Below the pieces are notes generated by a model. It saw nothing but the letters and a program-made list of their open reading frames with translations. It was not told where the DNA came from and did not search any database. Shown in pieces: positions 25,941 through 33,740 of a DNA stretch of 64,000 nucleotides. A program made the position numbers and the translations under genes. This DNA comes from Arthrobacter ruber (lineage in GTDB: Bacteria; Actinomycetota; Actinomycetes; Actinomycetales; Micrococcaceae). Location of the stretch: assembly GCF_002954225.1 (NCBI RefSeq), contig NZ_PPTH01000013.1:81385-145384 (forward strand). The letters are read 5' to 3'. The first letter of the stretch is position 1. Every line of letters starts with the position of its first letter.

Positions 25941-26983
25941 GGAGCGGAATCGCCTTCCGGCTTGAGGTGGCGGGCCAGCAGGCGCGGCCCGAGGTCGTTG
26001 ACGGACAGGCGTCCCTGCAGGACGGCCACCACACTCTCGGTGATCGGCATGTCGACGCCGAGTTTCGTGGCGGAATCGAGGACGGCCTGCGCGGACTTGA
26101 TGCCCTCCGCGGTCTGATTCATGCGCACCGTGACCTGGTCGAGGGTGAGGCCCTGGCCCAGGAGGTGGCCCGCGGTGTGGTTGCGCGAGAGCGCCGAGGA
26201 GCACGTGGCGATGAGGTCGCCCATGCCCGCGAGTCCGGCCAGCGTCTCGGCTCTGCCTCCGAGCGCCACGGCCAGGCGCGTCGTCTCTGCGAGCCCGCGC
26301 GTGATGACGGATGCCTTGGTGTTGTCGCCCATGCGGCGTCCCTCGCAGATGCCGACGGCGAGGGCGATCACGTTCTTGACGATCCCGCCGATCTCCACAC
26401 CGATCACGTCGGTAGAGGTGTACGGCCGGAAGTAGGAGGCCGTGCATGCCGCAGCGATCCACGCGGCGGTGTCATGGTCGGGGCACGCGACCACCGATGC
26501 CGTGGGCTCCTCGCGGGCGATCTCCATGGCCAGGTTGGGCCCGGACAGCACGGCGATCCGCTCCGCCGGCAGTGCGAGCTCCTCCGCGATCACCTCGCTC
26601 ATGCGTGCGTCGGTGCCGACCTCGAGGCCCTTCATGAGGGACACGACAACGGCGGACGGCGGGATGAGCGGGCGCCAGGCGGGCAGCTGCGCCCGGAGGG
26701 TCTGGGCGGGCACGGCGAGGATCACGAGCTCGCTCCCCCTGAGGACCGCTCCGACGTCGGCGGAGGCGGAGACATTGGGCGGCAGCTGCGTATCCCCGAG
26801 GTAGCGCGAGTTCCGGTGGTCCGTGGTGATCTCCTCGGCCACTTCGGGGCGGCGCGACCAGAGCATGACGGTCGTGCCGTCCGCGGCATCGGCGAGGACC
26901 TTCGCGAACGTCGTCCCCCAGCTGCCGGAGCCGAGCACGGCGATCTTTCCCGGGGGCGCGCTCCGGGTCCCCGTGACGGTCAC
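25937..26983 (-). CDS. gpsA: Glycerol-3-phosphate dehydrogenase (NAD(P)+)
   Basis: Reduces dihydroxyacetone phosphate to sn-glycerol 3-phosphate, the backbone for phospholipids. The 348-residue protein has the Rossmann loop VLGSGSWGTTFA (about 16-27), VSLMKGLE, LSGPNLAMEIA, the substrate-domain VEIGGIVKNVIALAVGIC (with catalytic Lys), and GLAGMGDLIATC, RNHTAGHLLGQG. GTG 26983 overlaps the plsC stop (GTGA), and its stop overlaps the ddl start in the same way. Supplying G3P next to the acyltransferase PlsC is logical for membrane synthesis. Confidence 0.95.
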   Translation of the reverse strand: MTVTGTRSAPPGKIAVLGSGSWGTTFAKVLADAADGTTVMLWSRRPEVAEEITTDHRNSRYLGDTQLPPNVSASADVGAVLRGSELVILAVPAQTLRAQLPAWRPLIPPSAVVVSLMKGLEVGTDARMSEVIAEELALPAERIAVLSGPNLAMEIAREEPTASVVACPDHDTAAWIAAACTASYFRPYTSTDVIGVEIGGIVKNVIALAVGICEGRRMGDNTKASVITRGLAETTRLAVALGGRAETLAGLAGMGDLIATCSSALSRNHTAGHLLGQGLTLDQVTVRMNQTAEGIKSAQAVLDSATKLGVDMPITESVVAVLQGRLSVNDLGPRLLARHLKPEGDSAP

Positions 26984-27762
26984 GAGGGAACCCCGTCCGA
27001 CGGACCGTCCGGGTTCCCGTCGTCAGCCTGGAAGTTCCGGCCGGTCCGCTTCTGCTGCTTCTGCGCCGGGTCCCACCGCTCCGTGGGGGGCTCCTCGCCC
27101 CTCAGCTCCGCCAGCAGGGCGGTGATGGCATCGATGATGCGGTCGGTCGCGGCGTCGAGCGTGGTCCTGGTCAGGGGGGCGTCCCGGAAGTCCGACAGGT
27201 CCACGGGATCGCCGACGAGCACGCGGGAGCGCTTGCGCGGGAAGAGGTGGAAGCGCTTGGCGTAGCGCGGGAAGACCTCATGGGCGCCCCAGTGCGCTAT
27301 CGGCACCACCGGCGCCCCCGTCTGGAGCGCCAGGCGGGCGGCTCCCGTCCGGCCCTTCATGGGCCACATGTCCGGGTCCCTCGTGAGCGTGCCCTCGGGG
27401 TAGATGATGATCCCGCCGCCGTCGGCGAGGGCCTCGCGTGCCGCTTCGAGCGAGCGGTTCGCCCCGGCCGAGCTGCGCTCCACGGGGACCTGCTTGATGA
27501 CGCGCAGGATGGACCCGATCACCGGCACCTCGAACAGGGACGCCTTGGCGAGGAAGTGCGGCATCACGCCCTGGTTGTACAGGAAGTGCGCCACCACGAC
27601 GGGGTCGATCTCCGTGACGTGGTTCGGGCACACGATCATGCCCGTCCCGCGCGGCAGTTTCTCCTGCCCGTGCCATTCCTTGGCCATGAGCGCGTTCATG
27701 AGCGGCCTCACCCAGGAGGCGAGGAACGTGAACATGGCCCGTGAGCCCCGTGACTCCCCCAT
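26980..27762 (-). CDS. plsC: 1-acyl-sn-glycerol-3-phosphate acyltransferase (PlsC family)
   Basis: Acylates lysophosphatidic acid to phosphatidic acid at the membrane. 260 residues. The acyltransferase boxes are present: NHVTEID (Asn47-His48...Asp53, catalytic), VERSS, YPEGTLTRD and the later APVVPIAHWG. The hydrophobic N-terminus (about 10-28) can sit in the membrane. A basic, low-complexity tail (TERWDPAQKQQKRTG...) extends past the domain. It starts 13 nt after the murA stop and overlaps gpsA by a GTGA. A close relative of lysophospholipid or carotenoid acyltransferases is possible, but the neighbour gpsA favours phosphatidate synthesis. Confidence 0.9.
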   Translation of the reverse strand: MGESRGSRAMFTFLASWVRPLMNALMAKEWHGQEKLPRGTGMIVCPNHVTEIDPVVVAHFLYNQGVMPHFLAKASLFEVPVIGSILRVIKQVPVERSSAGANRSLEAAREALADGGGIIIYPEGTLTRDPDMWPMKGRTGAARLALQTGAPVVPIAHWGAHEVFPRYAKRFHLFPRKRSRVLVGDPVDLSDFRDAPLTRTTLDAATDRIIDAITALLAELRGEEPPTERWDPAQKQQKRTGRNFQADDGNPDGPSDGVPS

Positions 27763-27775
27763 GTGCCCGGACCGC

Positions 27776-29125
27776 CTAGGAGAAGACCACGGCAGGAACC
27801 GGGGCGTCCTCCGTGATGTCGAAGTCGGCGCCGAGACCCTCGAGCTTCTCCTGGAAACGCTCGTAGCCGCGGTTGATGAGCTCGATCCCCGTGACGCGGG
27901 AGACGCCGTCGGCGGCGAGGGCCGCGATGAGGTGGCTGAACCCGCCGCGCAGGTCGGGGATGTCGATGTCCGCGCCGCGGAGCTGCGTGGGCCCGGAGAT
28001 GACGGCCGAGTGCTGGAAGTTGCGCTGGCCGAAGCGGCACGGGACGCTGCCGAGGCATTCGCGGTGCAGCTGGATGTTGGCGCCCATGCGGATGAGGGCC
28101 TCGGTGAAGCCGAAGCGGTTCTCGTAGACGGTCTCGTGCACGATCGACACGCCGGAGGCCTGCGTCAGGGCGACGACGAGCGGCTGCTGCCAGTCGGTCA
28201 TGAATCCGGGGTGGACGTCCGTCTCGAGCACGAGCGGCTTCAGGGGGCCGCCGGGGTGGTAGAAGCGGATGCCCTCGTCGTCGACGTCGAAGGCACCGCC
28301 GATCTTCCGGTAGGTGTTGAGGAAGGCGGTGAGGTCGAGCTGACGGGCGCCCTCGACGTAGATGTTCCCCTGGGTGACCAGCGCGGCGGACGCCCACGAC
28401 GCCGTCTCGTTGCGGTCGGAGATGGCCTTGTGGTTGTAGCCGGTGAGTTCGCTGACGCCCTCGATGCGGATGACGCGGTCCGTCTGCACCGTGATGATGG
28501 CGCCCATCTTCTGCAGCACGGCGATGAGATCCATGATCTCGGGCTCGACGGCGGCTCCGGAGAGCTCCGTGATGCCCTCGGCGCGGATGGCGGTCAGGAG
28601 CACCTGTTCGGTGGCGCCCACGCTGGGGTACGGCAGGGTGAGCTTCGCACCGTGGAGGCCCTTGGGGGCGGAGATGGAGATGCCGCCCGGTCGCTTGTCG
28701 ACGACGGCGCCGAAGTTCCGGAGCACCTCGAGGTGGTAGTCGATCGGGCGGTCGCCGATCTTGCAGCCGCCGAGGTCTGGGATGAAGGCTTCGCCGATGC
28801 TGTGCATGAGGGGGCCGCAGAAGAGGATCGGGATACGGGAGTCCCCGGCGTGCGCGTCGATGTCCTTCGAGCGGGCCATCTTGGCGTTGACCGGGTCCAT
28901 CGTGAGGTCGCCGGTGACCGGGTCCTTCGTCACCGTGACGCCGTGCAGCTGCAGGAGGCTCGTGACCACCTCGACGTCCTTGATCTCGGGGACGTTGCGC
29001 AGGACCGACGGCGTGTTGCCCAGCAGGGAGGCGACCATAGCCTTGGGGACCAGGTTCTTCGCACCGCGGACGGATACTTTGCCGGTCAGCGGGATGCCGC
29101 CGCGGATGGTCAGAACGCTACCCAT
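27776..29125 (-). CDS. murA: UDP-N-acetylglucosamine 1-carboxyvinyltransferase MurA
   Basis: First committed step of peptidoglycan synthesis: transfers enolpyruvate from PEP to UDP-GlcNAc. The 449-residue EPSP-synthase-type protein has GAKN (Lys23-Asn24) near the start and the active-site loop LGGCKIGDRPIDYH with Cys121. Mycobacterial MurA has Asp at this Cys and is naturally fosfomycin resistant; the Cys here means that mechanism is absent. SVGATEQVLL and AVEPEIMDLI follow as in the family. ATG 29125 has an upstream GAGGAAAA. It heads murA-plsC-gpsA-ddl; a palindrome lies near its possible promoter. Confidence 0.95.
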   Translation of the reverse strand: MGSVLTIRGGIPLTGKVSVRGAKNLVPKAMVASLLGNTPSVLRNVPEIKDVEVVTSLLQLHGVTVTKDPVTGDLTMDPVNAKMARSKDIDAHAGDSRIPILFCGPLMHSIGEAFIPDLGGCKIGDRPIDYHLEVLRNFGAVVDKRPGGISISAPKGLHGAKLTLPYPSVGATEQVLLTAIRAEGITELSGAAVEPEIMDLIAVLQKMGAIITVQTDRVIRIEGVSELTGYNHKAISDRNETASWASAALVTQGNIYVEGARQLDLTAFLNTYRKIGGAFDVDDEGIRFYHPGGPLKPLVLETDVHPGFMTDWQQPLVVALTQASGVSIVHETVYENRFGFTEALIRMGANIQLHRECLGSVPCRFGQRNFQHSAVISGPTQLRGADIDIPDLRGGFSHLIAALAADGVSRVTGIELINRGYERFQEKLEGLGADFDITEDAPVPAVVFS

Positions 29126-29190
29126 GAATACCTATTTTCCTCGTACGTTGAACCCCCACGGACTCGCAATTGCTCGTACCAAGCATAGGA

Positions 29191-29202
29191 GCACCGCGGT
29201 GC
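29191..29202. promoter_or_regulatory. 12-bp palindrome upstream of murA
   Basis: GCACCGCGGTGC, a perfect palindrome 66 nt before murA and 3 bp from a TATGCT -10-like box at 29182-29187 (minus strand). It could be an operator; no factor can be named. Confidence 0.35.
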
Positions 29203-29334
29203 AGACAGAAATACAAGGGTACGTGGTGTACTCCCTGTTCTCAGGAGAACCTGCACGGGTGCGTCGTCATTCCTCCCGGGCACCCGAACGGCATGTGACG
29301 CGCGCGACAGTCCGCCGCGCCCTCTCCTGCCTGC

Positions 29335-29934
29335 TCAGGTGCGCGCCGGGAGCGTGGTCGGCTTCCAGGAGGGCCGGCGGGCCTCGAAGGCGGTGACGTG
29401 CTCCTCCTGGCGGAGGGTCAGGCCGATGTCGTCCAGGCCCTCTAGCAGGCGCCAGCGTGTGTAGTCGTCGAGCTGGAACGGCGCGCTCACCGGACCGCAC
29501 TGCACGCTGCGCGAGACGAGGTCCACGGTCACGGTGGCGCCCGGCTCGTTCTCGAGGATCTTCCAGATGAGCTCGATGTCGTCCTGGGCGACCTGCGCGG
29601 CGACCAGTCCCTGCTTGCCGGAGTTCCCGCGGAAGATGTCCGCGAAGCGGGAGGACAGCACGGCCTTGAAACCGTAGTCGTTCAGTGCCCACACCGCGTG
29701 CTCACGGGACGAGCCGGTGCCGAAGTCGGGCCCGGCGACGAGCACCGTGCCGCGGGAGAAGGGCTCGCGGTTGAGGATGAAGTCCTGCTCCTTGCGCCAG
29801 CCGGCGAAGAGCGCGTCCTCGAAGCCCGTCCGCGTGATGCGCTTGAGGTAGACGGCGGGGATGATCTGGTCCGTGTCGATGTTGCTCTGACGCAGCGGCA
29901 CCCCGATGCCGGTGTGCGTGGTGATCTTCTCCAT
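29335..29934 (-). CDS. leuD: 3-isopropylmalate dehydratase small subunit
   Basis: With LeuC isomerises 2- to 3-isopropylmalate in leucine synthesis. 199 residues with the family start [27 protein letters not shown], then [13 protein letters not shown] (substrate-binding loop) and [13 protein letters not shown]. The ATG at 29934 has AGGAG 7 nt before it and lies 9 nt after the leuC stop. The domain is complete. A 209-bp gap follows before murA, so murA may have its own promoter. Confidence 0.96.
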   Translation of the reverse strand: MEKITTHTGIGVPLRQSNIDTDQIIPAVYLKRITRTGFEDALFAGWRKEQDFILNREPFSRGTVLVAGPDFGTGSSREHAVWALNDYGFKAVLSSRFADIFRGNSGKQGLVAAQVAQDDIELIWKILENEPGATVTVDLVSRSVQCGPVSAPFQLDDYTRWRLLEGLDDIGLTLRQEEHVTAFEARRPSWKPTTLPART

Positions 29935-29943
29935 GGCGGGCTC

Positions 29944-31407
29944 CTAGGCTGCAGGGACGGTGGACGCGGCGTGGGCGCCGGTCGCCGGCAGCGGCGACAG
30001 GTCCGACGGCGAACTGAGGGTACCGCGCACCGCGGTGGCAGCCGCGACGACGGGCGAGACGAGGTGCGTCCGCCCGCCCTTGCCCTGGCGACCCTCGAAG
30101 TTCCGGTTGGACGTCGACGCGCACCGCTCCCCCGGCGCCAGCTGGTCCGGATTCATGCCCAGGCACATGGAGCAGCCGGCGAAGCGCCACTCGGCGCCGA
30201 AGTCCTTGAAGATCCGGTCCAGGCCCTCCGCCTCGGCCTGCAGGCGGACGCGCGCGGAGCCGGGGACCACCATCATGCGCACGGCCGGGTCCTTCTGGCG
30301 GCCCCTGATGATGCCGGCGGCGATCCGGAGGTCCTCGATGCGGCTGTTGGTGCAGGAGCCTAGGAAGACGGTGTCCACCCTGATCTCCTTCATCGGGGTG
30401 CCCGGCGCCAGGTCCATGTAGTCCAGCGCCCGGTTGCAGGCGGCCTTGTCGTTCTCGTCGGCGAAGTCGTCGGGCGACGGGACGGACTGCGACAGGGAGA
30501 CACCCTGGCCGGGGTTGGTGCCCCAGGTGACGAAGGGTTCGAGCTCGTTCGCGTCGAGGAAGACCTCGGCGTCGAAGACGGCGTCGTCGTCGGTGCGCAG
30601 TTCCCGCCAGTCGGCGACGGCGGCGTCCCAGTCCGCACCCTCCGGTGCGTGCGGGCGGCCTTTGAGGTAGTCGAAGGTCGTCTCGTCCGGGGCCACCATG
30701 CCTGCGCGCGCTCCGGCCTCGATGGACATGTTGCAGATGGTCATGCGGGCTTCCATCGACAGCGCCCGGATGGCGGACCCGCGGTACTCGAGCACGTAGC
30801 CCTGGCCGCCGCCCGTGCCGATCTTGGCGATGACGGCGAGGATGATGTCCTTCGAGGTGACGCCGGGCTTCAGGGTGCCCTCGACGGTGATGCCCATGGT
30901 GCGGAACGGCTTCAGCGAGAGCGTCTGGGTGGCCATGACGTGCTCCACCTCCGAGGTGCCGATCCCGATGGCGAGTGCTCCGAACGCCCCGTGTGTGGAG
31001 GTGTGGGAGTCGCCGCACACGACGGTCAGGCCTGGCTGGGTGAGCCCGAGCTGGGGTCCGACGACGTGGACGATGCCCTGCTCGGCGTCACCGAGCGAGT
31101 GCAGGCGGACGCCGAACTCCCGGCAGTTCGCGCGCAGGGTCTCGATCTGCGTGCGGCTGGTGAGGTCGGCGATCGGCTTGTCGATGTCCAGCGTCGGCGT
31201 GTTGTGGTCCTCGGTGGCGATCGTCAGGTCGGGGCGGCGCAGCGGCCGGCCTGCGAGGCGGAGGCCTTCGAACGCCTGCGGCGAGGTGACCTCGTGGATC
31301 AGGTGCAGATCGATGTAGAGGAGGTCCGGCTGGGCTTCCGCGCCCACCACGTCGCCCTTGCGGACCACGTGCGCATCCCAGACCTTCTCTGCCAGTGTCT
31401 TGCCCAT
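29944..31407 (-). CDS. leuC: 3-isopropylmalate dehydratase large subunit
   Basis: Fe-S aconitase-type subunit, 487 residues. The start [13 protein letters not shown], the [13 protein letters not shown] loop with the first cluster cysteine, [13 protein letters not shown] and SMCLGMNPD with the other two cluster cysteines, and NRNFEGRQG are all present, so a [4Fe-4S] cluster is expected. ATG 31407 has AAGGAC about 7 nt upstream. Divergent from the IclR/NdgR-like gene with 136 bp between the starts; a perfect inverted repeat there is probably the control site. leuA is not in the window. Confidence 0.96.
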   Translation of the reverse strand: MGKTLAEKVWDAHVVRKGDVVGAEAQPDLLYIDLHLIHEVTSPQAFEGLRLAGRPLRRPDLTIATEDHNTPTLDIDKPIADLTSRTQIETLRANCREFGVRLHSLGDAEQGIVHVVGPQLGLTQPGLTVVCGDSHTSTHGAFGALAIGIGTSEVEHVMATQTLSLKPFRTMGITVEGTLKPGVTSKDIILAVIAKIGTGGGQGYVLEYRGSAIRALSMEARMTICNMSIEAGARAGMVAPDETTFDYLKGRPHAPEGADWDAAVADWRELRTDDDAVFDAEVFLDANELEPFVTWGTNPGQGVSLSQSVPSPDDFADENDKAACNRALDYMDLAPGTPMKEIRVDTVFLGSCTNSRIEDLRIAAGIIRGRQKDPAVRMMVVPGSARVRLQAEAEGLDRIFKDFGAEWRFAGCSMCLGMNPDQLAPGERCASTSNRNFEGRQGKGGRTHLVSPVVAAATAVRGTLSSPSDLSPLPATGAHAASTVPAA

Positions 31408-31511
31408 GTCGACCGTCCTTCTCTTCTCCGACGAACCGGACCCGGTAGGGCGGCCCGACCAATGGTTCCACTCAACCAGCGCCGGGCGGCGAGGGCCAGC
31501 CCGGGAGGTTG

Positions 31512-31530
31512 CGTCTCAGATGGTGAGACG
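31512..31530. promoter_or_regulatory. Inverted repeat between leuC and its IclR-type regulator
   Basis: CGTCTCA, 5-bp spacer, TGAGACG: a perfect 7+7 inverted repeat. It lies 13 nt before the regulator start and about 105 nt before leuC. It suits a dimeric IclR-type operator; related LtbR/NdgR regulators repress leuCD elsewhere. Confidence 0.6.
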
Positions 31531-31543
31531 GCAATATCATCCT

Positions 31544-32263
31544 ATGGACAATTTTAGCGGCGTCGGAGTCATCGACAAGGCCGCACTCGTGCTCGACGCC
31601 CTCGAGGCCGGCCCCACCACGCTCGCCCAGCTGGTGGCCTCGACGGGCCTTGCGCGCCCCACGGTCCATCGTCTTGCCCTCGCCCTCGCGCACCACCGCC
31701 TGGTAGGGCGGGACATCCAGGGGCGGTTCGTCCTCGGCAGCCGGCTCGTGGAGCTCGCCTCGGCGGCCGGCGAGGACCGCCTCATCGCCGCTGCGGGGCC
31801 CGTGCTGCTCGGCCTGCGTGATGCGACCGGTGAGAGCGCCCAGCTGTTCCGGCGGCAGGGTGACTGGCGCGTCTGCGTCGCGTCGGCCGAACGGCCCGTC
31901 GGGCTGCGGGACACCATCCCGGTGGGAACGCAGCTGTCCATGAAGGCCGGATCGGCCGCGCAGTGCCTGCTCGCGTGGGAGGACCACGACCGGCTGCTCA
32001 AGGGACTGCAGCAGGCCCGGTTCACGCCGACCGTGCTCGCGGGCGTGCGACGACGCGGGTGGGCCCAGAGCCTCGGCGAGCGCGAGGCCGGCGTGGCGTC
32101 CGTCTCCGCTCCCGTGCGGGGTCCGTCCGGGCGGGTGATCGCCGCCGTGTCGATCTCCGGTCCCATGGAACGCCTCACGCGGCAGCCGGGGCGCATCCAC
32201 GCAGAGGTCGTCGCAGACGCGGCGCGCCAGCTCACGCTCGCCGTCAGTGCGTCCTCGGACTGA
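31544..32263 (+). CDS. ndgR: IclR-family regulator, NdgR/LtbR type
   Basis: A 239-residue regulator with an N-terminal winged helix (residues ~8-65; TLAQLVASTGLARPTVHRLALAL) and the IclR effector domain (ESAQLFRRQGDWRVCVAS, IPVGTQLSMKAGSAAQCLLA, VASVSAPVRGPSGRVIAAVSISGP). Divergence from leuCD identifies it with NdgR of Streptomyces and LtbR of Corynebacterium, which control leuCD and other amino-acid genes. ATG 31544 gives the family start MDNFSGVGVIDKA. The next gene starts 1 nt after its stop. Direct evidence for the ligand is lacking. Confidence 0.9.
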   Translation: MDNFSGVGVIDKAALVLDALEAGPTTLAQLVASTGLARPTVHRLALALAHHRLVGRDIQGRFVLGSRLVELASAAGEDRLIAAAGPVLLGLRDATGESAQLFRRQGDWRVCVASAERPVGLRDTIPVGTQLSMKAGSAAQCLLAWEDHDRLLKGLQQARFTPTVLAGVRRRGWAQSLGEREAGVASVSAPVRGPSGRVIAAVSISGPMERLTRQPGRIHAEVVADAARQLTLAVSASSD

Positions 32264-32264
32264 C

Positions 32265-32807
32265 ATGGCCTCCACCCGGTACGCCGTCTTCCTGCGCGGG
32301 ATCAACGTCGGCGGCGTGACGGTCCGCATGGCCGAGCTCCGCGCCCTGCTCGCGGACCTCCCCGTGAGCGGCGTCGCGACGGTCCTCGCCAGCGGCAACG
32401 CGGTCTGCTCGTCCGCCCTCGACGCCCCCGGGCTCCGGAGCCGCGTCGAGGAGGCCCTGACGGCGCGCTTCGGCTACGCGGCTCGGGTGATCGTCGTCGA
32501 CCATGCCGGCCTCGCCGCGATCGCCGCTTCGGTCCCGACGCCGGACGACGCGGGGGCCGACGGGCAGGCCGTCCACACCTACGTCACGTTCTTCACGGGC
32601 ACCGACGAGCTCGCGGCGTTCCTCGCGGAGGCTCACGGGCTGCACCCCACGGTGCTGGCCGGCGGCACCGCGATCGGGTGGTTCTCCCCCAAGGGGCGGT
32701 CCACCGACGTCCCGCTCGCCCGGCTGCTCGCCCGGGCGCGCTACGCGGCGACGTCGACCACACGGAACGTCAACACCGTGGACAGGGTGCTGCGCCTCCT
32801 GGGGTGA
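32265..32807 (+). CDS. DUF1697 family protein
   Basis: A 180-residue protein with the DUF1697 hallmarks: YAVFLRGINVGG at the start, MAELRALL, SGNAVCSSA, and the closing TSTTRNVNTVDRVLRLL. The family is predicted to be alpha/beta and has no agreed function. The ATG follows the stop of the IclR-type gene after one base (TGA C ATG), so it is probably translated with it. This is unusual for a leu regulator and suggests only cotranscription, not shared function. Confidence 0.88.
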   Translation: MASTRYAVFLRGINVGGVTVRMAELRALLADLPVSGVATVLASGNAVCSSALDAPGLRSRVEEALTARFGYAARVIVVDHAGLAAIAASVPTPDDAGADGQAVHTYVTFFTGTDELAAFLAEAHGLHPTVLAGGTAIGWFSPKGRSTDVPLARLLARARYAATSTTRNVNTVDRVLRLLG

Positions 32808-32879
32808 GCGACGCCCTCCGGCCGCTGCACCCTGCTTGGTAGTGTTCGGGCTAGCCCTCACGACCAGCCGAAGGACACC

Positions 32880-33527
32880 ATGCGCCTCATCGCCCAGGAT
32901 TGCCACCAGCTCGAGCACCAGAGGGGCTCGCACGGGTTCGTGGTGGCGGGCGCCGGTCACGCGGCAGTCGTGGACCCGGGCATGTCCTCCGGGTTCGACG
33001 GCGTGATCGCCGAGCTCCGGGCGAACGAGGACACCACGGGTCCGATCACGGACATCGTCCTCACCCACTACGACGTCGACCACGCGCAGGCGGCCCGGCG
33101 CCTCCAGGAGGCCCTGGGCGCCACGGTGTGGCTCGGGGCCGCCGACGCCGACACGCTGCGCGGCGTCCTCGAGCCGCGGACCCTGTTCCGGAAGATGCTG
33201 CGCCGGGTGGCGCGTGTGCAGCTCCCCGCCGGCACACGGGAACTCAGCGGCTCGGGCGAGATCTTCCCGGGTCTCGCGTACTTCCCCACGCCGGGCCACA
33301 CGCCGGGCCACTACGCCTACCAGTGGCGCGGCGTGCTGTTCACGGGCGATGCGGTCAGGGTGGGCGCCGACGGCAGGGTGAGCCATTTCCCGCGGATCCT
33401 GATCGACGACGGACCTACGGCGGCGAGCACCGTCCGGCTGCTGGACGAGCGCATCCGCACGCACTCGGTGGAGTGGATCTGCTCCGGCCACAGCCCGGTG
33501 GCCCGGGTTCCGGCGCAGGCCGGCTGA
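32880..33527 (+). CDS. Metallo-beta-lactamase fold hydrolase
   Basis: A 215-residue cytoplasmic hydrolase. The metal box reads THYDVDHAQ: the usual HxHxDH becomes H-Y-D-V-D-H, so the second histidine is an aspartate, as in some MBL subgroups. Further ligands are TPGHTPGHYAYQ and FTGDAVRVG, and a late SGHSP. The fold is complete. ATG 32880 has GAAGGA about 7 nt before it. A hydrolase for a thioester or lactone is plausible; nothing nearby narrows it. It converges with the GTPase pair. Confidence 0.85.
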   Translation: MRLIAQDCHQLEHQRGSHGFVVAGAGHAAVVDPGMSSGFDGVIAELRANEDTTGPITDIVLTHYDVDHAQAARRLQEALGATVWLGAADADTLRGVLEPRTLFRKMLRRVARVQLPAGTRELSGSGEIFPGLAYFPTPGHTPGHYAYQWRGVLFTGDAVRVGADGRVSHFPRILIDDGPTAASTVRLLDERIRTHSVEWICSGHSPVARVPAQAG

Positions 33528-33684
33528 CCAGCCGCCCGCTGCGGACCCTCCGCGTCGGCCCGCGGGGACGCCCGAACGTCCCGCGATCTGCGACCCCCGG
33601 TCTAGGGCGTAGTCGACCCATGTCTCCTGCCTGCCGGGCGCGACGTCCGCGAGCAGGCCGTACGCCCGGACCCGGTTCCTGGGC

Positions 33685-33703
33685 GCGGGGCTCCGAGCCC
33701 CGC
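33685..33703. terminator. Short hairpin between converging MBL and GTPase genes
   Basis: GCGGGGCT, loop CCG, AGCCCCGC: 8 bp, compact and GC-rich. Lies about 160 nt after the MBL stop and about 40 nt beyond the GTPase stop. Confidence 0.5.
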
Positions 33704-33740
33704 ACCCGCGCGCCGGCGCAGGTCCGCCGACGCAGCGCGC

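Noticed and set aside
31408..31543. Leucine-type leader peptide before leuC.
   Set aside because: Only a 7-codon frame without Leu runs; no terminator. Control by the palindrome is better supported.
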